From Fretibacterium sp. (lineage in GTDB: Bacteria > Synergistota > Synergistia > Synergistales > Aminobacteriaceae), in the NCBI GenBank assembly GCA_012520235.1, contig JAAYOR010000184.1, positions 1-33,066 on the forward strand: 33,066 nt of DNA, given 5' to 3'. A program made the translations under genes and the position numbers. The first letter of the stretch is position 1; each line of letters starts with the position of its first letter. The notes below the pieces were generated by a model. The model worked only from the letters and a program-made list of their open reading frames with translations, was not told the origin of the DNA and did no database searches. Below, piece by piece: positions 22,320 to 31,224 of the stretch.

Positions 22320-23135
22320 ATGAGCGTGCTTGTCCATCCCTCCGCACAGGTGGCTGACGGTGCGGAGCTGGCTGAAGGGGTTGTCGTCGGCCCTTACTGT
22401 GTGGTAGGCTCCAGGGTCTGCATCGGAGCGGGCTCCCGACTTGAAGCTTTTGTCCGAGTCCACGACTTTGTGACCCTGGGGTCGGACTGTTGCGTCCATG
22501 AGAACACCGTCCTGGGGGGAGCCCCTCAGGACCGCTCCTACAAGGGCGAGGAGACCTGGCTCCACATCGGCGACGGGAACATCATCCGCGAGAACGTCAC
22601 CATCAACCGGGGCACCGGCGAGGGAGGCGAGACAGTCGTCGGGGATCGCTGTTTTTTGATGGCCGGGGTACATCTGGCCCATAACGTGAGATTGGGGGAC
22701 GAGGTGACGCTGACCAACAACGTGCCGCTGGCCGGATATGTCACGGTAGGCAGCCACACGGTCTTTGGGGGTATGTCGGGGGCGCACCAGTTTACCCGCG
22801 TTGGAAGTTATTGCATGATCGGGGGGCTTTATCGCGTCATAAAGGACGTGCCACCCTATACCCTGGCCTCAGGCGACCCTCTGCGTCTCAAGGGCCTGAA
22901 CTCCGTCGGGCTCCGGCGCGCCGGCTTCTCTGCCGCGATGCGAAGGGATATCCTGAACTTTTACAGGAGGCTCTACCGAAAGGATGTTCTCTTCTCACAG
23001 TCGTTGAAGGAGGCCCTGGCTGAAAAGGAGTCGCTTGCGCCGGAGCTTCGGGTGATCCTGGATTTTTATGAGGGCAGCCGGAGAGGCGTCACTTTCTGGG
23101 ACACCTCGGGTCATTCGGCTCACGAGCCGGACTGA
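22320..23135 (+). CDS. lpxA: UDP-N-acetylglucosamine acyltransferase LpxA
   Basis: This is the first enzyme of lipid A synthesis and transfers a 3-hydroxyacyl chain from ACP to UDP-GlcNAc. The 271-residue protein is a left-handed beta-helix (about 1-185) with the catalytic His121 in GVHLAHNVRLGD. GGAPQDRSYKGEET (66-79) and IRENVTINRGT (89-99) are characteristic. A C-terminal helical domain with LRRAGFSAAMRRDI and FYRRLYRK (about 200-225) is as in other LpxA proteins. It begins 6 bases after the fabZ stop, with GAGGG just upstream. lpxB and lpxI/H are not in the window. No key residue is missing. Confidence 0.95.
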   Translation: MSVLVHPSAQVADGAELAEGVVVGPYCVVGSRVCIGAGSRLEAFVRVHDFVTLGSDCCVHENTVLGGAPQDRSYKGEETWLHIGDGNIIRENVTINRGTGEGGETVVGDRCFLMAGVHLAHNVRLGDEVTLTNNVPLAGYVTVGSHTVFGGMSGAHQFTRVGSYCMIGGLYRVIKDVPPYTLASGDPLRLKGLNSVGLRRAGFSAAMRRDILNFYRRLYRKDVLFSQSLKEALAEKESLAPELRVILDFYEGSRRGVTFWDTSGHSAHEPD

Positions 23136-23141
23136 AAAACC

Positions 23142-23212
23142 TGTCCCAGGGCGGCTGCCTCCGGCCCTGAACGAGGGGGCCGGAGCTCAGGGGCCAGACG
23201 GAAAATGGGACA
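23142..23212. repeat. Nested inverted repeats after lpxA
   Basis: TGTCCCA (23142-23148) and TGGGACA (23206-23212) form an outer stem. Inside it CTCCGGCCC (23159-23167) pairs with GGGCCGGAG (23177-23185). Together they can fold as a branched structure between lpxA and pgm. There is no T-run, so a terminator is not called. Confidence 0.5.
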
Positions 23213-23306
23213 CCTGACAGACTTTGTCCGAATCCAATGGCCCGGGTCGTAGCTCAGGAGTCGCCTGGGAAGCGGAACAGGATCAAATCAGGGAGGTGCT
23301 TTTGTC

Positions 23307-24947
23307 ATGGCAACGAATTTGTCCAGGGGAACCGGCCGCAGGCCGGTCAACATCCCCAGTCTCATCAGCGATTACTACACCCGAAGGCCGGATCCGGACG
23401 AGAGCCGGCACAAGGTGGCCTTTGGGACCTCGGGGCACAGGGGCTCTTCCACCTCCAACAGCTTCAACGAGGCCCATATCATCGCCATCACTCAGGCAAC
23501 GGTCGAACAGCGCAGGGAGGCGGGCGTCACGGGCCCCCTCTACATCGGGGCGGATACCCACGCGCTCTCCGAGCCCGCTCTGCGGACCTGCGTGGAGGTT
23601 CTGGCGGCTCAGGGCGTGACCCATATCCTTCAGGAGGGTTTCACCCCCACCCCCACTCCGGTCGTCTCGCGGGCTATACTGGCTTACAACCGGGAGAAGG
23701 GCGCGTCAGGCCAGGCCGATGGGCTCGTGATCACCCCCTCTCACAACCCGCCTGAGGACGGGGGCATCAAGTACGACCCTCCAAGCGGCGGCCCCGCTTC
23801 GCCTGAGATAACCTCGCAGATACAGAACCGTGCCAACGAACTGATCCGCGAGGGCGTGGAGCGCGTGAAACGCATTCCCTTTGAGCGCGCCGTCAAGATG
23901 GACACGACGGTCTTTTACGACTACGTCATGCCCTACGTCAGCGCTCTGTCCGACGTGTTGGAAATGGACGCCATCGCAGCCTCGGACCTCCGCATCGGCG
24001 TGGATCCGATGAGCGGGTCCGGTATCTTCTACTGGGACCCGATAGCCGACCTCTACGGGCTGAAGAACCTTGAGGTGGTCAACCGCAAGATAGACCCCAC
24101 TTTCTCCTTCATGCCGCCCGACCACGACGGCAAGATCCGTATGGATTGCTCCTCCCCCTGGGCCATGGCCAATCTCGTGGGACTGAAGGATCGTTTTGAC
24201 ATCGCTTTCGGCAATGACACCGACTATGACCGCCATGGCATCGTCACGCCTGAGGGCCTGATGAACCCCAACGCCTACCTTGCGGTCTCCGTGCAGCACC
24301 TCTTTACCACACGTACCGCCTGGCGTCCAGAGGTTGCAGTGGGCAAGACCCTGGTCTCCAGCTCCATCATTGACCGGGTGACGGCAGGCATAGGGCGCAG
24401 GCTCTGCGAGGTGCCCGTGGGCTTTAAATGGTTTGTCGACGGTCTGCTCGACGGCTCGATGGGCTTTGGAGGGGAGGAGAGCGCCGGCGCCTCATTCCTC
24501 CGCCGCGACGGCACCGTCTGGACCACGGACAAGGACGGCATCATCATGGACCTGCTGGCTGCGGAGATAACTGCCCTGACGGGAAAGAACCCCTCCCAGC
24601 ATTATGAGGAGCTGACTGCCAAGTACGGGAAGCCCTTCTACGCCCGCATTGACGCCCCAGCCACGCCCGCTCAGAAGTCGGCGCTCTCCAAGCTGTCGCC
24701 CGAGGCGGTCAAGGCGGACTCTATGGCGGGAGAGAAAATAACCGCGCGTCTGACCTGCGCACCAGGCAACGGTGCCCCCATCGGAGGCCTGAAGGTAACC
24801 ACTGAAAATGGCTGGTTTGCCGCGCGCCCGTCGGGCACGGAGGACCTCTACAAGATCTACGCCGAGAGTTTTAAGGATGAGGAGCATCTGAGGAAGATTC
24901 AGGATGAGGCCCGAAGCATCGTGACGGAGGCCGTCTCAAACGCCTGA
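23307..24947 (+). CDS. pgm: Alpha-D-glucose phosphate-specific phosphoglucomutase
   Basis: This enzyme interconverts glucose-6-phosphate and glucose-1-phosphate and so feeds UDP-glucose and polysaccharide synthesis or glycogen use. The 546 residues match the bacterial Pgm length. Motifs are [10 protein letters not shown] (39-48), the phosphoserine loop [14 protein letters not shown] (143-156) with Ser145, the metal loop [10 protein letters not shown] (302-311) with Asp304, Asp306 and Asp308, the sugar-binding GGEESAG (388-394) and the phosphate-binding RPSGTED (507-513). GGGAGG lies about 10 bases before the ATG. It is downstream of the lpx cluster and upstream of glycan genes, in line with a role in cell-surface sugar supply. 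Confidence 0.95.
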   Translation: MATNLSRGTGRRPVNIPSLISDYYTRRPDPDESRHKVAFGTSGHRGSSTSNSFNEAHIIAITQATVEQRREAGVTGPLYIGADTHALSEPALRTCVEVLAAQGVTHILQEGFTPTPTPVVSRAILAYNREKGASGQADGLVITPSHNPPEDGGIKYDPPSGGPASPEITSQIQNRANELIREGVERVKRIPFERAVKMDTTVFYDYVMPYVSALSDVLEMDAIAASDLRIGVDPMSGSGIFYWDPIADLYGLKNLEVVNRKIDPTFSFMPPDHDGKIRMDCSSPWAMANLVGLKDRFDIAFGNDTDYDRHGIVTPEGLMNPNAYLAVSVQHLFTTRTAWRPEVAVGKTLVSSSIIDRVTAGIGRRLCEVPVGFKWFVDGLLDGSMGFGGEESAGASFLRRDGTVWTTDKDGIIMDLLAAEITALTGKNPSQHYEELTAKYGKPFYARIDAPATPAQKSALSKLSPEAVKADSMAGEKITARLTCAPGNGAPIGGLKVTTENGWFAARPSGTEDLYKIYAESFKDEEHLRKIQDEARSIVTEAVSNA

Positions 24948-24989
24948 ACCTCCTAAGGCCTTCCCCCACTTCCTTCAGGTTTTGAAATT

Positions 24990-25193
24990 TTGAAGAGGAG
25001 AAAAGACAGGGGAGAGGCCTCAGGGCTTTTCCCCCTGCTTTTTGGGAGTGTGCTCCGAACGGCAGCCGCTCTGACCGATAGCAGCCTTTATGCTGTTGAC
25101 TTTTTACCCCCGGCCTTTTATGATCCTACCTGTGCGTCTGCGTCCGAAGCGGCTCCTCTGGAGAAAGCGGACGCGAAAAGGGTGGCTATTTGA
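24990..25193 (+). CDS. Possible small exported protein (67 aa)
   Basis: This is an unrecognised ORF from a TTG. The N-terminus is basic (KRRKDR) and followed by a hydrophobic stretch, SGLFPLLFGSVLRTAAAL, then a Cys-containing polar tail, which is signal-peptide-like. The ribosome-binding site is weak (AGG about 10 bases upstream). Support is limited to composition and to its position between pgm and the next small ORF ahead of a shared terminator. It may be a chance ORF. Confidence 0.3.
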   Translation: MKRRKDRGEASGLFPLLFGSVLRTAAALTDSSLYAVDFLPPAFYDPTCASASEAAPLEKADAKRVAI

Positions 25194-25218
25194 TGTTTTG
25201 GTGTAAGGAGGTGATGCA

Positions 25219-25389
25219 ATGGTCTATGGAGCGACAAAACTGATTTACTCCGAGGGCAAGCCCCAGTGGCTGACCCCGGAGGGCTCGTTTATCCCTGCCA
25301 GGTGTGACGAAGACGGAACCGTCTCCGGCAGCGTGTTGTTTTTGAGGGATCGCGCGAGAGCTGCCAGGGTGCGGCTGATCCGGCACTAA
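25219..25389 (+). CDS. Small protein of unknown function (56 aa)
   Basis: No family is recognised. The ORF codes for 56 residues beginning MVYGATKLIY and ending in a basic stretch (RDRARAARVRLIRH). The main support is an unusually complete ribosome-binding site: TAAGGAGGTGAT at 25204-25215 is fully complementary to the usual 3' end of 16S rRNA and lies 3 bases before the ATG as a whole, with its AGGAGG core 6-8 bases away. The middle (EGKPQWLTPEGSFIPARCDE) looks like a small beta-rich domain. It follows pgm on the same strand and is closed by the terminator at 25521. Translation is likely; function is unknown. Confidence 0.6.
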   Translation: MVYGATKLIYSEGKPQWLTPEGSFIPARCDEDGTVSGSVLFLRDRARAARVRLIRH

Positions 25390-25520
25390 GGTGGGCGCGA
25401 CGAGCTGAAGGCTTCAAAGTGGATGGGGTCTCCCCTCCCCACTCTTTATTCAAAGGAAATTCAGGGCTGATGCCCTTAAACCACGGTTTTTCCCGCGCAT
25501 AAAGATTTTTTGGAAGTCTG

Positions 25521-25564
25521 GAACGGACGAGGGGCCTCAAAGGGGCCCCTCGTCCGTTCGTTTT
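25521..25564 (+). terminator. Intrinsic terminator of the pgm-small ORF unit
   Basis: GAACGGACGAGGGGCC (25521-25536) and its exact reverse complement (25544-25559) form a 16-bp stem with a 7-base loop, followed by GTTTTAG. This very stable hairpin closes the long plus-strand envelope block. Confidence 0.88.
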
Positions 25565-25586
25565 AGTCCATGATGAGATGATGGGA

Positions 25587-25592
25587 TATAAT
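25587..25592 (+). promoter_or_regulatory. -10 element for the ArnT-like gene
   Basis: A perfect TATAAT lies just after the terminator and about 60 bases before the GTG start of the next gene. The -35 position holds TAGTCC, which is poor, and no extended -10 TGn is present. The location makes it a reasonable promoter. Confidence 0.45.
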
Positions 25593-25650
25593 GCAAGGGT
25601 GTGGCCAGCCCGACAGCTTGGAGCAGGTCGATATGACGTTCTGAAGAGCT

Positions 25651-27366
25651 GTGGAAAAAGGGAAAGGACGCCTGCCGAAAACACCTCTTCCGTTCGCTGC
25701 CCTCTTCCTTGACAGCAAAGATAAAAAAAGATACCGGGTGATGCCGTTGCGTCCGTCTGTTTCCAGACACAAAAAGTTTCTGCTGCTCTTCTGTGCCCTC
25801 TGCTACCTTTATTTCAGAGGGGTGGGTGATCATGGGCTGTTTGACCCTCTGGAGGGGCTCAACGCTTCGGTTTCCCTCAACATGGCTTCTCGGGGAGAGC
25901 CCTTTTACCCGATGGCCGGCGAACTTCCGTTTGCCGGCTCGACCCTGGGCTTCTGGTGGCTGAACGCCCTGTCGTTATGTGCTTTTGGGTGGAGTGAGTT
26001 TGCGACCCGCTTCTTTCCAGCCTGCGCCGCGCTGCTCATAGCTGTAGCTGCCGCCGTCATGGCCCGTCCTGAAGGGAGGAGGGCAGCCTATTATGCGGCG
26101 CTGGTCTCAGGCACGACCCTGTTGAGTTTTCTGCCCTCTCAGCTCTCCTCCGTCCACACCCTCTATGCCGCTCTCATGGGCCTTGCTCTGACGGGCTTCG
26201 TGCGGGGAAGGGGTGATCCGCGTTTCCGCCCCCTCGCCCATGCGGGCGCGATACTGGCTCTGGTCGTTTACGGGCCCGCCGGTTTTCTGCTGCCCTGGCT
26301 CACCCTGTTCCTCTACTCGCAGCTTGTAGACGACCCTGACTCGGTGCTGCCCTTTCTGCTCAATCGGCCAGGGCTCTTCATCACTGCAGGCATCGGCCTG
26401 GGGTACCTGCTCCTGCTCAAGGTCAAAAACCCGGTCATGCTCTCTCTTTTGGGCTACCTGCCCTCGTCCACCACCCTTTTACCATTCCTCCCCGTCATGA
26501 TGACAGGGTTCTTTCCCTGGTGCGGCTACCTTCTGCAGGCCTTTGTCTCAGCCTGCCCCCGCTCGATGGACGATCTGCTCAATCCAGAGGGGCCGCGCTT
26601 GTTCCTGCTCCTCTGGACAACGGTCTTTGCGTTCTCAGCCCTTCTCTCGGAGGACGCTCTGGCTCTCACTGCCTGTCTGCCGTCATTGGCCGTCCTGACC
26701 GCGCTGTATATGGACGAGTCGGTCACCCGGAACACCGTTGAAGGGGCTCAGAGAGCGACAGCCCTGAACCTGCTCCTGACGACGTTCCTGCTGGCGGGCG
26801 GTCTGCCTCTCCTCTTCTCGCTCTATCCGGAGCTTGGTGTGGCTTTCTCCTCGCTCCTGGTCTGGGTATTCTTCTCTCTGCTGTTTCTCTTTGCCTCCTG
26901 GTATTACGCCAGAACGAAGCAGCTTGTCAAGCTGTGGCGGCACACGGGGCTGATCGCGCTGCTCAGCCTCCTGCCTCTGGCCGGGGCGTTTGACCTGGTG
27001 GCCGAAGCGACCTCGCTGCGGTCCGTGGGGCTTTACCTCAGGGGTGAGCTCAAAAAGGGCGAAGTCGTCGTTCAGTATGCCATGAACCGCCCGTCCCTCT
27101 TCTTTTACACGGCTCACGACTCTGTCCTGACAGCAGCTGCTCCTCTGCCGGACATTCAGGGACAGCGCTCTCTCGGGGATCCGGAGCTGCACCGCCTGTG
27201 GAAGGAGACGGCTCGGGTGTACCTTCTGATTGACAGAGACCAACCTCTCTCTTCCCCTCTGCCCGAGTCGGTCAGCGACGTCTACAGGTCAGGACGGCTC
27301 CTGTTGCTCAGTAACAGGTCACATGCAGTCCCCGTTCAGGCGGCTCCGGTTTTGCCGACCCCCTGA
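25651..27366 (+). CDS. ArnT-like (PMT/GT83-type) integral membrane glycosyltransferase
   Basis: This is a probable inner-membrane transferase that uses polyprenyl-linked sugars to modify an envelope glycan such as lipid A or core. The 571-residue protein has about 11-12 membrane segments and a C-terminal soluble part of about 100 residues. The first loop, GLFDPLEGLNASVSLNMASR (59-78), resembles the ArnT/PMT acidic motif DPxE, and FGWSEFATRFFPA (about 112-124) matches the GxSExxxRLP-like motif. The KPPL motif of ArnT is replaced by GSTLGFWW. The start is uncertain: GTG 25651 has a weak AAGAG upstream, and Met31 (25741) would begin just before the first membrane span. The acceptor cannot be read from the sequence. 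The upstream lpx genes make lipid A a candidate. Confidence 0.75.
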   Translation: MEKGKGRLPKTPLPFAALFLDSKDKKRYRVMPLRPSVSRHKKFLLLFCALCYLYFRGVGDHGLFDPLEGLNASVSLNMASRGEPFYPMAGELPFAGSTLGFWWLNALSLCAFGWSEFATRFFPACAALLIAVAAAVMARPEGRRAAYYAALVSGTTLLSFLPSQLSSVHTLYAALMGLALTGFVRGRGDPRFRPLAHAGAILALVVYGPAGFLLPWLTLFLYSQLVDDPDSVLPFLLNRPGLFITAGIGLGYLLLLKVKNPVMLSLLGYLPSSTTLLPFLPVMMTGFFPWCGYLLQAFVSACPRSMDDLLNPEGPRLFLLLWTTVFAFSALLSEDALALTACLPSLAVLTALYMDESVTRNTVEGAQRATALNLLLTTFLLAGGLPLLFSLYPELGVAFSSLLVWVFFSLLFLFASWYYARTKQLVKLWRHTGLIALLSLLPLAGAFDLVAEATSLRSVGLYLRGELKKGEVVVQYAMNRPSLFFYTAHDSVLTAAAPLPDIQGQRSLGDPELHRLWKETARVYLLIDRDQPLSSPLPESVSDVYRSGRLLLLSNRSHAVPVQAAPVLPTP

Positions 27367-27391
27367 AGAACACAGTTTCAACCTGTATAGA

Positions 27392-27441
27392 CGAGGGTCT
27401 GAAAAGCTCCGCGGAGCCTCTCAGACCCTCGCGCCTTTTTT
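27392..27441 (+). terminator. Terminator of the ArnT-like gene, overlapping the convergent gene's stop
   Basis: CGAGGGTCTGA (27392-27402) pairs exactly with TCAGACCCTCG (27421-27431). A 12-base palindrome GCTCCGCGGAGC (27406-27417) sits inside, and six T residues follow at 27436-27441. The right arm codes for the last codons and stop of the convergent antiporter gene. Confidence 0.88.
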
Positions 27442-28728
27442 ACGCCTGTCGCCCAGCAGACGCACAAGGATGAGCAGGGTCGGAAAATAAAGCCACAGGA
27501 CGGCCTTGGCGTCCACGGAGAGCATGGCAAGGGGTCCCATCAGGGCAAGGTTCCAGGGGATGAGGTCCGGCAAAAGGGCAGCGGCGTCGGACAGGTCCAG
27601 TGCCAGGCGCCTGGGCTCCTCGTAGAGTGGGCCCACAAGCTGGTGGGTCAGAACGATCGTCAAAGTCTGGCTACCGCTGAAAATAGAGGCAAAGAAGCTG
27701 GTCGCCAGGGTGGTCTGAAACAGGGACAGGCGTTTGGAGACACGGAGAAGAAAGCCCTGAAGCTCGCGCAGCAGGCCGGCGGTCTTTAAGATGCCCGAGA
27801 GCCCGGAAGCCAGGGAAACCGTAATCAGAGCTTTACTCATGGAGATAAGCCCTCCTCCGGCCATCAGGATGGCTGTCCCTTCCATGACTTTAGGGTGATA
27901 GCCCAGGATGAGAGCCCTGATGAGCTCACCCGATGAGAGCCCCTGGATGGTCATGGCCAGGACCCCGGCCATGACGGTGCTGAGGCTAATGGAAAGTGGG
28001 ACGGAGACGCGCATGAGGGCCAGAAACAAGACGAGGACCGCAGGCGCAGCCGCCGGCCAGCTCAGGTTGAAGAGCTGGGGCAAGTCGGAGAGCGAGTGGG
28101 AGACGCTGCCGCCCAAGGGCCAGAACAGGGACACAAGGCCATAAAGCGCCCCAGCCAACAAAAAGGGCAGAAGGGCGCCGCGCAGCATGGCGCGAACGTG
28201 GTCGTGCAGGGGCGTGTTTGCCAGAGCGGCGACGAGGGCAGCGCAGGAGGAGACAGGGGAGCTTCGGTCCCCGAAGTAGATGCCCGAGAGGATAGCTCCT
28301 GCCGCTATCTCAGGCGGCACGCCTCCCTTGTGGGCCAGAGTCATAAGGACCACTCCAATGGTCCCGGTTGCGCCAAAGCTGCTCCCCAAAATGAAGGAGG
28401 CTGCAGAACTCAAAAGAAAGGCAAAGAGGACAAATGAATGCGGTTGCAGCACTGAGACCCCGTGGAAGACGAAGTAGGCGACGGTCCCGCAGGCGCGCCA
28501 GCTTCCCGTGAGGAGGCCGACCAGGACCAGTAGCCGCAGCACCACGCTCACCCTGGCCGTGCCCTGCAACATCGCCCGGAACACCTCGCGCAGGGGAAGC
28601 CCCCGGCGCAGAGCCACAGTAGCAAAGCAGGCAATCCCTCCCAACAGAGGCCAGGCCAGGGCCCAGCCCTTGAAAAGGGCAAGGCCCAGCCCCGCAATAA
28701 ACAGGAACACCGCTAACAGAAAATCCAT
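27421..28728 (-). CDS. Na+/H+ antiporter NhaC-family transporter
   Basis: This is a cation-coupled antiporter of the NhaC/MleN group in the inner membrane. The 435 residues form about 11-12 hydrophobic segments. Family motifs are FILGSSFGATGTIGVVLMTL (with GTIG) and IAAGAILSGIYFGDRSSPVS, the latter holding the conserved GDRxSP signature. The second half repeats the fold, with FFASIFSGSQTLTIVL near the C-terminus. The ORF runs 39 codons further upstream, but the ATG at 28728 has GGGAG just before it and starts directly with the first membrane helix (MDFLLAVFLFIAGLGLALFK). MleN-type members exchange organic acids rather than only protons, so the substrate is open. It is convergent with the ArnT-like gene. 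Confidence 0.85.
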   Translation of the reverse strand: MDFLLAVFLFIAGLGLALFKGWALAWPLLGGIACFATVALRRGLPLREVFRAMLQGTARVSVVLRLLVLVGLLTGSWRACGTVAYFVFHGVSVLQPHSFVLFAFLLSSAASFILGSSFGATGTIGVVLMTLAHKGGVPPEIAAGAILSGIYFGDRSSPVSSCAALVAALANTPLHDHVRAMLRGALLPFLLAGALYGLVSLFWPLGGSVSHSLSDLPQLFNLSWPAAAPAVLVLFLALMRVSVPLSISLSTVMAGVLAMTIQGLSSGELIRALILGYHPKVMEGTAILMAGGGLISMSKALITVSLASGLSGILKTAGLLRELQGFLLRVSKRLSLFQTTLATSFFASIFSGSQTLTIVLTHQLVGPLYEEPRRLALDLSDAAALLPDLIPWNLALMGPLAMLSVDAKAVLWLYFPTLLILVRLLGDRRKKGARV

Positions 28729-28883
28729 CGCACTCCCTCGCCTCAATGAGACTCTTTGCACGTCCTCTTTATTGTACGACACGGAGCTGAAGCCGTAGAG
28801 GCGTTTTTTGTGGACATTTAGGAGCATGATATGATAGAATTTCAAAAGAAAGATTTCTATTATAGAAGAAAAGACTTTCTTTC
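28729..28883. promoter_or_regulatory. Divergent promoter region of the antiporter and capsule-export genes
   Basis: The region is A/T-rich toward the plus-strand gene. On the plus strand TTGTGG (28808-28813) is followed after 16 bases by TATGAT (28830-28835), a moderate promoter. A perfect 13-base palindrome, TTCTATTATAGAA (28855-28867), lies just downstream and could be an operator. On the minus strand TACAAT (28781-28776 by position) has no clear -35. Confidence 0.4.
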
Positions 28884-31211
28884 ATGTCTAAAATTTCCGC
28901 TGAAAGCGGTTTTTCAGGAGACGGACAGGGGGGGTTATCTGTGTCCATGATGCAGAGAAAGATTCATGAAAAAACCCGGAGGAAGGCTCTCTCAAGAGGG
29001 AGCCTCTTCCTTTTTTGTTTTATCTGCTTCATCTGGAGCTGTTTCTGCGCACCTGCCTGGAGCGCGGAAGCCCAGGGCTCTTGGCCTCAGACTCAGAATC
29101 GGAGCCAGCCTCAACCCCAGCTCCGAAAACCTCAGAATCAAGGGGTTCAAGGTCAGGGAGTTCAGACCTGGCCTCAAGTCCCTCAGGTCCAGGGAGCCCA
29201 GACCCAGCAGACCCAGACCCCTTATCCAACACCTCCGGCCTTTGAGCCTCCTCCGGCACCTCCGCTCTCCGAGCAGGAAATAGAATACTATCTTGAACAG
29301 ATGCTGCTGGACGAGCCGGAGACGGCAAACAGCATGGGCGAGTTGATGCGACGGCTTCCTCGTTACGGCATGTCTTTTTTCAGGCAACCTTCCTCCTATG
29401 CCCCGCTGGAGTCCGTACCTGTGACCTCCGGCTACCTTCTGGGGCCGGACGATGAACTGGTCATCACCCTCTGGGGGATGGTGGAGGAGGCCTTTAACGT
29501 TACCATCAATCGCGACGGCATGGCCGTCGTCCCTCACATCGGGGCGGTACGGCTGGCCGGCTACACCCTTGAAGAGGCCAAGAGGGTCCTTAAGGCTCAG
29601 TTTGACCGTTACTTTACAGATTACAGCATGAACCTGTCGACCGGGGGCCTGCGTTCCCTCACGGTCTACGTGACGGGTGATGTCAAGCAGCCCGGAGCTT
29701 ACACCATCTCCTCCTTCTCCACCCTGGTGAACGCCCTCATTGCCTCAGGCGGCCCCTCGGACTCCGGCTCCCTGAGACGGGTCGAGCTGAAGAGGGGTGG
29801 CAAGACGATTCGGGTCTTCGACATGTACGACCTCCTGCTGAAGGGGGACAAGAGCAACGACGTCCGGCTGCTGCCTGAGGACGTCGTCTTTGTCCCGCCC
29901 TCGGGCCCTCTGGTGGCCCTGATCGGCGAAATTCAGCGCCCGGGTGTTTACGAGCTGAAGGGGGACACGACCGTCGAGGATATCCTGAACCTGGCGGGGG
30001 GGCTTTCCTTCCAGGCCTTCAAGGGCCGTGTTCAGTACTATAAGGTGGAAGGGCAGCGTTACCGCGTGGTCTTTGAGGGGGATGTCTCAGGCCTGGGCCG
30101 CACGCTTCTGTCAAATGGGGACGTGCTGCGCCTTTTCCCCGTTGTGGACGTCCCCACTGTGGTGCACCTCAGCGGCCCGGTCGGGCGTCCGGGTGTCTAT
30201 GGTGTCAAGCCTGGCCACACCCGCATCTCGGACATCATCTCTCAGGCCGGAGGACTTATGCCCACGGCTTCCGACCGGCTTGAGCTGACTCGCGTCACTC
30301 CGACCCTTCAGGGTCCTCTCACGCAGCGTTTTGAGGTGAACCTCAAGGCTGCTCTGGAGGGAGACGACTCTCAGAACCTGCGGCTGGAGCGCGGAGACTA
30401 CCTGCTGGTGCACATCATCCCCGACTGGGAGGCTCAGCGGGTGGTCAAAGTGAAGGGCGAGGTGATGCGCCCCGGCTCCTACGCCATCGTCAAGGGTGAG
30501 CGTCTGTCGGACCTCCTGAGGCGGGTGGAAGGGTTCACCTCCCGGGCCAGCCTGAAGGGCGCTATATTCACGCGTAAGGCAGTGGCTGAGGAACAACGCG
30601 TCGCCCTGAACCGCATGGCGGACCAGATGGAGAAGGATCTTCTGGATGCGAGCACGGATTTTGCGAGTTCCGGAGAAAATGTGAACAAGGATGCCTTTGA
30701 GGCTGAGCGCAAACAGCGTCTGGCTCTCATCTCCCGATTGAGAGAGGTGGACATCATGGGGCGGGTCATCGTCAAGCTTGACGTCCCGGACCTCCTTAAG
30801 GGGACCCCGTGGGATTTTGAGCTGGAGGACGGAGACGCTTTGTTTGTCCCCGAGGTCTCCTCAGTGATTAACGTGATGGGGGCCGTCTACACGACCTCCT
30901 CCCACGCCTACGTCCCCAGGATGGGGGTCAACGACTACATCAACGTGGCGGGTGGCTATCTGCGCTCCGCCCACAAGCGGATGGTCTACCTTTTAAAGAG
31001 TGACGGCACTGTCATCCGCCTGACGCGGAACACGGGCATGCTCTCGGACAAGCGCTGGAGAGCCCCCAAAGGCCTGTCCGCGACCCTGGAGCCCGGGGAC
31101 ACCATCGTCGCACCCGTGAAATACTCCGACCGGCAGTCCTTCACCTCCTTCAGGGACACGATAGACATCATCTACAAGGTGGCCCTTGCAGTGGGCGTCA
31201 TCCTGAAGTGA
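28884..31211 (+). CDS. Wza-like polysaccharide export protein with five SLBB-type repeats
   Basis: This is a probable outer-membrane channel component for capsule or exopolysaccharide export. The 775-residue precursor has a signal peptide (hydrophobic 40-58, cleavage near APAWSA), then a Gln/Pro-rich low-complexity linker (about 66-128). A polysaccharide-export domain follows (about 180-258; LGPDDELVITLWG). SLBB-like units begin near GDVKQPGAYTI (265-275), GEIQRPGVYEL (348-358), GPVGRPGVYGV (431-441), GEVMRPGSYAI (525-535) and a weaker GAVYTTSSHAY (666-676). The C-terminus ends with a helix-like segment (about 752-775), the position of the pore helix in Wza. Wza itself is about 380 residues with fewer such domains. 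The start is uncertain: 28884 has no good ribosome-binding site, and Met22 (28947) also gives a full signal peptide. A classic lipobox is not evident. Confidence 0.9.
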   Translation: MSKISAESGFSGDGQGGLSVSMMQRKIHEKTRRKALSRGSLFLFCFICFIWSCFCAPAWSAEAQGSWPQTQNRSQPQPQLRKPQNQGVQGQGVQTWPQVPQVQGAQTQQTQTPYPTPPAFEPPPAPPLSEQEIEYYLEQMLLDEPETANSMGELMRRLPRYGMSFFRQPSSYAPLESVPVTSGYLLGPDDELVITLWGMVEEAFNVTINRDGMAVVPHIGAVRLAGYTLEEAKRVLKAQFDRYFTDYSMNLSTGGLRSLTVYVTGDVKQPGAYTISSFSTLVNALIASGGPSDSGSLRRVELKRGGKTIRVFDMYDLLLKGDKSNDVRLLPEDVVFVPPSGPLVALIGEIQRPGVYELKGDTTVEDILNLAGGLSFQAFKGRVQYYKVEGQRYRVVFEGDVSGLGRTLLSNGDVLRLFPVVDVPTVVHLSGPVGRPGVYGVKPGHTRISDIISQAGGLMPTASDRLELTRVTPTLQGPLTQRFEVNLKAALEGDDSQNLRLERGDYLLVHIIPDWEAQRVVKVKGEVMRPGSYAIVKGERLSDLLRRVEGFTSRASLKGAIFTRKAVAEEQRVALNRMADQMEKDLLDASTDFASSGENVNKDAFEAERKQRLALISRLREVDIMGRVIVKLDVPDLLKGTPWDFELEDGDALFVPEVSSVINVMGAVYTTSSHAYVPRMGVNDYINVAGGYLRSAHKRMVYLLKSDGTVIRLTRNTGMLSDKRWRAPKGLSATLEPGDTIVAPVKYSDRQSFTSFRDTIDIIYKVALAVGVILK

Positions 31212-31224
31212 TGGAGAGGGAACG

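Larger units (their letters stand above)
25390..25650. other. Gap holding a terminator and a promoter
   Basis: No gene is seen. The gap contains a strong intrinsic terminator at 25521-25564 and a -10 element at 25587, each listed separately. The first 130 bases hold nothing recognisable beyond a G/C-rich patch near 25423-25440. Confidence 0.6.

Noticed and set aside
21702-22787. 361-codon minus-strand ORF across fabZ and lpxA
   Set aside because: The plus-strand genes carry all catalytic motifs. The minus frame is His/Arg-rich shadow sequence.
23246-23300. GGGTCGTAGCTCAGG resembles the 5' part of a tRNA
   Set aside because: No GAGC closes the D-stem, and no anticodon or T-arm pairing follows. 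The similarity ends after about 15 bases.
29036-29046. Possible lipobox (IWSC) in the Wza-like precursor
   Set aside because: Trp at the -2 position is atypical and a normal signal peptidase I site near APAWSA fits better; lipidation was therefore not called.
29070-29270. CCTCAG/CAGACC-rich stretch as a possible DNA repeat array or CRISPR
   Set aside because: It encodes the Gln/Pro-rich linker of the export protein in frame, and the units are irregular without spacers.
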